Positions 4,756-5,090 of a DNA stretch of 5,090 nt are shown piece after piece. Position 1 is the first letter of the stretch. The number at the start of each line of letters is the position of its first letter. The stretch comes from an uncultured Erysipelotrichaceae bacterium (GTDB lineage Bacteria; Bacillota_I; Bacilli_A; RF39; UBA660). The translations under genes were made by a program, and so were the position numbers. The DNA lies in assembly GCA_902795725.1 (NCBI GenBank), contig CADBLY010000105.1, positions 1 through 5,090 of the forward strand. The letters are read 5' to 3'. The notes under the pieces were generated by a model that saw nothing but the letters and a program-made list of their open reading frames with translations, was not told the DNA's origin and made no database searches.

Positions 4756-4766
4756 AAAGACTAAAT

Positions 4767-4843
4767 TGGTGACCCGTACGGGATTTGAACCCATGAATGC
4801 ATGCGTGAAAGGCATGTGTGTTGAACCACTTCACCAACGGGCC
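4767..4843 (-). tRNA. tRNA-Glu (anticodon TTC)
   Basis: 77 bases on the - strand: acceptor GGCCCGT / ACGGGTC, anticodon loop CTTTCAC (TTC, codons GAA/GAG), anticodon stem ATGCC/GCAT-type pairing, T-loop TTCAAAT, discriminator A and encoded CCA. It follows tRNA-Ile by 12 bases in the same transcript. Confidence 0.94.
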
Positions 4844-4855
4844 ATAAATAATAAA

Positions 4856-4930
<75 letters not shown>

Positions 4931-4932
<2 letters not shown>

Positions 4933-4947
4933 ATTAAAAATTAATGG
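4931..4947 (-). repeat. Leader hairpin running into the tRNA-Ile 5' end
   Basis: CCATTAA-AAA-TTAATGG (4931-4947) is a perfect 7-bp inverted repeat. On the - strand its last two bases are G1 and G2 of tRNA-Ile. With a transcript start near 4949, almost the whole leader is this hairpin, which would compete with the first acceptor-stem pairs until RNase P cuts. Confidence 0.5.
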
Positions 4948-4954
4948 ACTTATT

Positions 4955-4989
4955 AAGTATACTATACTTTTAAGTATTTTACAATACTT
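4955..4989. repeat. Two tandem palindromes in the tRNA-Ile promoter
   Basis: AAGTATA-C-TATACTT (4955-4969) overlaps the -10 box, and AAGTATT-TTAC-AATACTT (4972-4989) overlaps the -35 box. Both share AAGTAT/ATACTT arms. The layout, same half-site repeated and start-to-start spacing of 17 bases, looks like paired operators. The right copy could also fold in the trailer of tRNA-Leu, though no T-run follows it on the - strand. Confidence 0.55.
4956..4984 (-). promoter_or_regulatory. Promoter of the tRNA-Ile/tRNA-Glu unit
   Basis: On the - strand TTGTAA (4984-4979), a 17-base spacer and TATACT (4961-4956), each close to consensus. The predicted start is near 4949, 17 bases before tRNA-Ile. It may also serve the 166-residue gene by read-through past the terminator at 4730-4755. 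Confidence 0.7.
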
Positions 4990-5006
4990 TTTTATAATAA
5001 ATAAAA

Positions 5007-5090
5007 TGGTGCGAGTGAAGGGACTTGAACCCCCATGCCTTGCGGCGCTAGATCCTAAGTCTAGTGCGTCTGCCAATTTCGCCACACTCG
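5007..5090 (-). tRNA. tRNA-Leu (anticodon TAG), missing its first base at the window edge
   Basis: 84 of an expected 85 bases on the - strand. Acceptor 3' arm CACTCGC pairs with (G)CGAGTG; the first G falls outside the window. The anticodon arm is CTAGA-CTTAGGA-TCTAG (TAG, codon CTA), followed by the long variable arm typical of class II tRNAs, T-loop TTCAAGT, discriminator A and encoded CCA. Confidence 0.94.

Overview
The window is AT-rich, low-GC DNA from a bacterium that reads UGA as stop. Every Trp in the long reading frames is TGG, and the genes end in TAA or TAG. Ribosome-binding sites are GGAG/AGGTGAT-like, promoters carry an extended TGATATAAT -10 box, and the tRNA genes encode their own CCA. 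This suits a low-GC Firmicute (Bacilli or a related Mollicutes-like lineage with the standard code). The sequence alone does not give the species.

Layout. Bases 2-247 are the C-terminal end of a type I restriction subunit HsdR (+ strand). Bases 248-631 hold no convincing protein gene. They contain a terminator, a GAAA-tetraloop hairpin, a 4-codon reading frame with a good ribosome-binding site, and a candidate small RNA ending at the terminator at 623-648. Bases 632-2404 (- strand) encode a 590-residue fusion of two DNA methyltransferases, a complete C5-cytosine enzyme followed by a beta-class amino-methyltransferase (DPPY). A 136-bp region with two divergent promoters separates it from a + strand gene (2541-3788) for a 415-residue zinc-binding HNH nuclease, the likely partner restriction enzyme. 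Next comes a frameshifted scrap of a DUF1016/YhcG nuclease gene (3806-3899), a terminator, and a block of tRNA genes on the - strand. In transcription order the block is Leu(TAG, cut by the window edge), Ile(GAT), Glu(TTC), an unrecognised 166-residue protein, Gln(CTG) and Thr(CGT).

How it fits together. The left two thirds look like a restriction-modification island: the tail of a type I system, a complete-looking second system with one two-chemistry methyltransferase and an HNH nuclease, and a decayed gene of a family that often sits in type I loci. It abuts a tRNA block. The most interesting features are the fused methyltransferase, which could protect both strands of an asymmetric target, and the nuclease, which carries a LAGLIDADG-like segment upstream of its HNH site. 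The divergent control region has no controller gene but carries clear inverted repeats. Specificity and the type IIS-like assignment are inference; the domain calls rest on motifs read directly.
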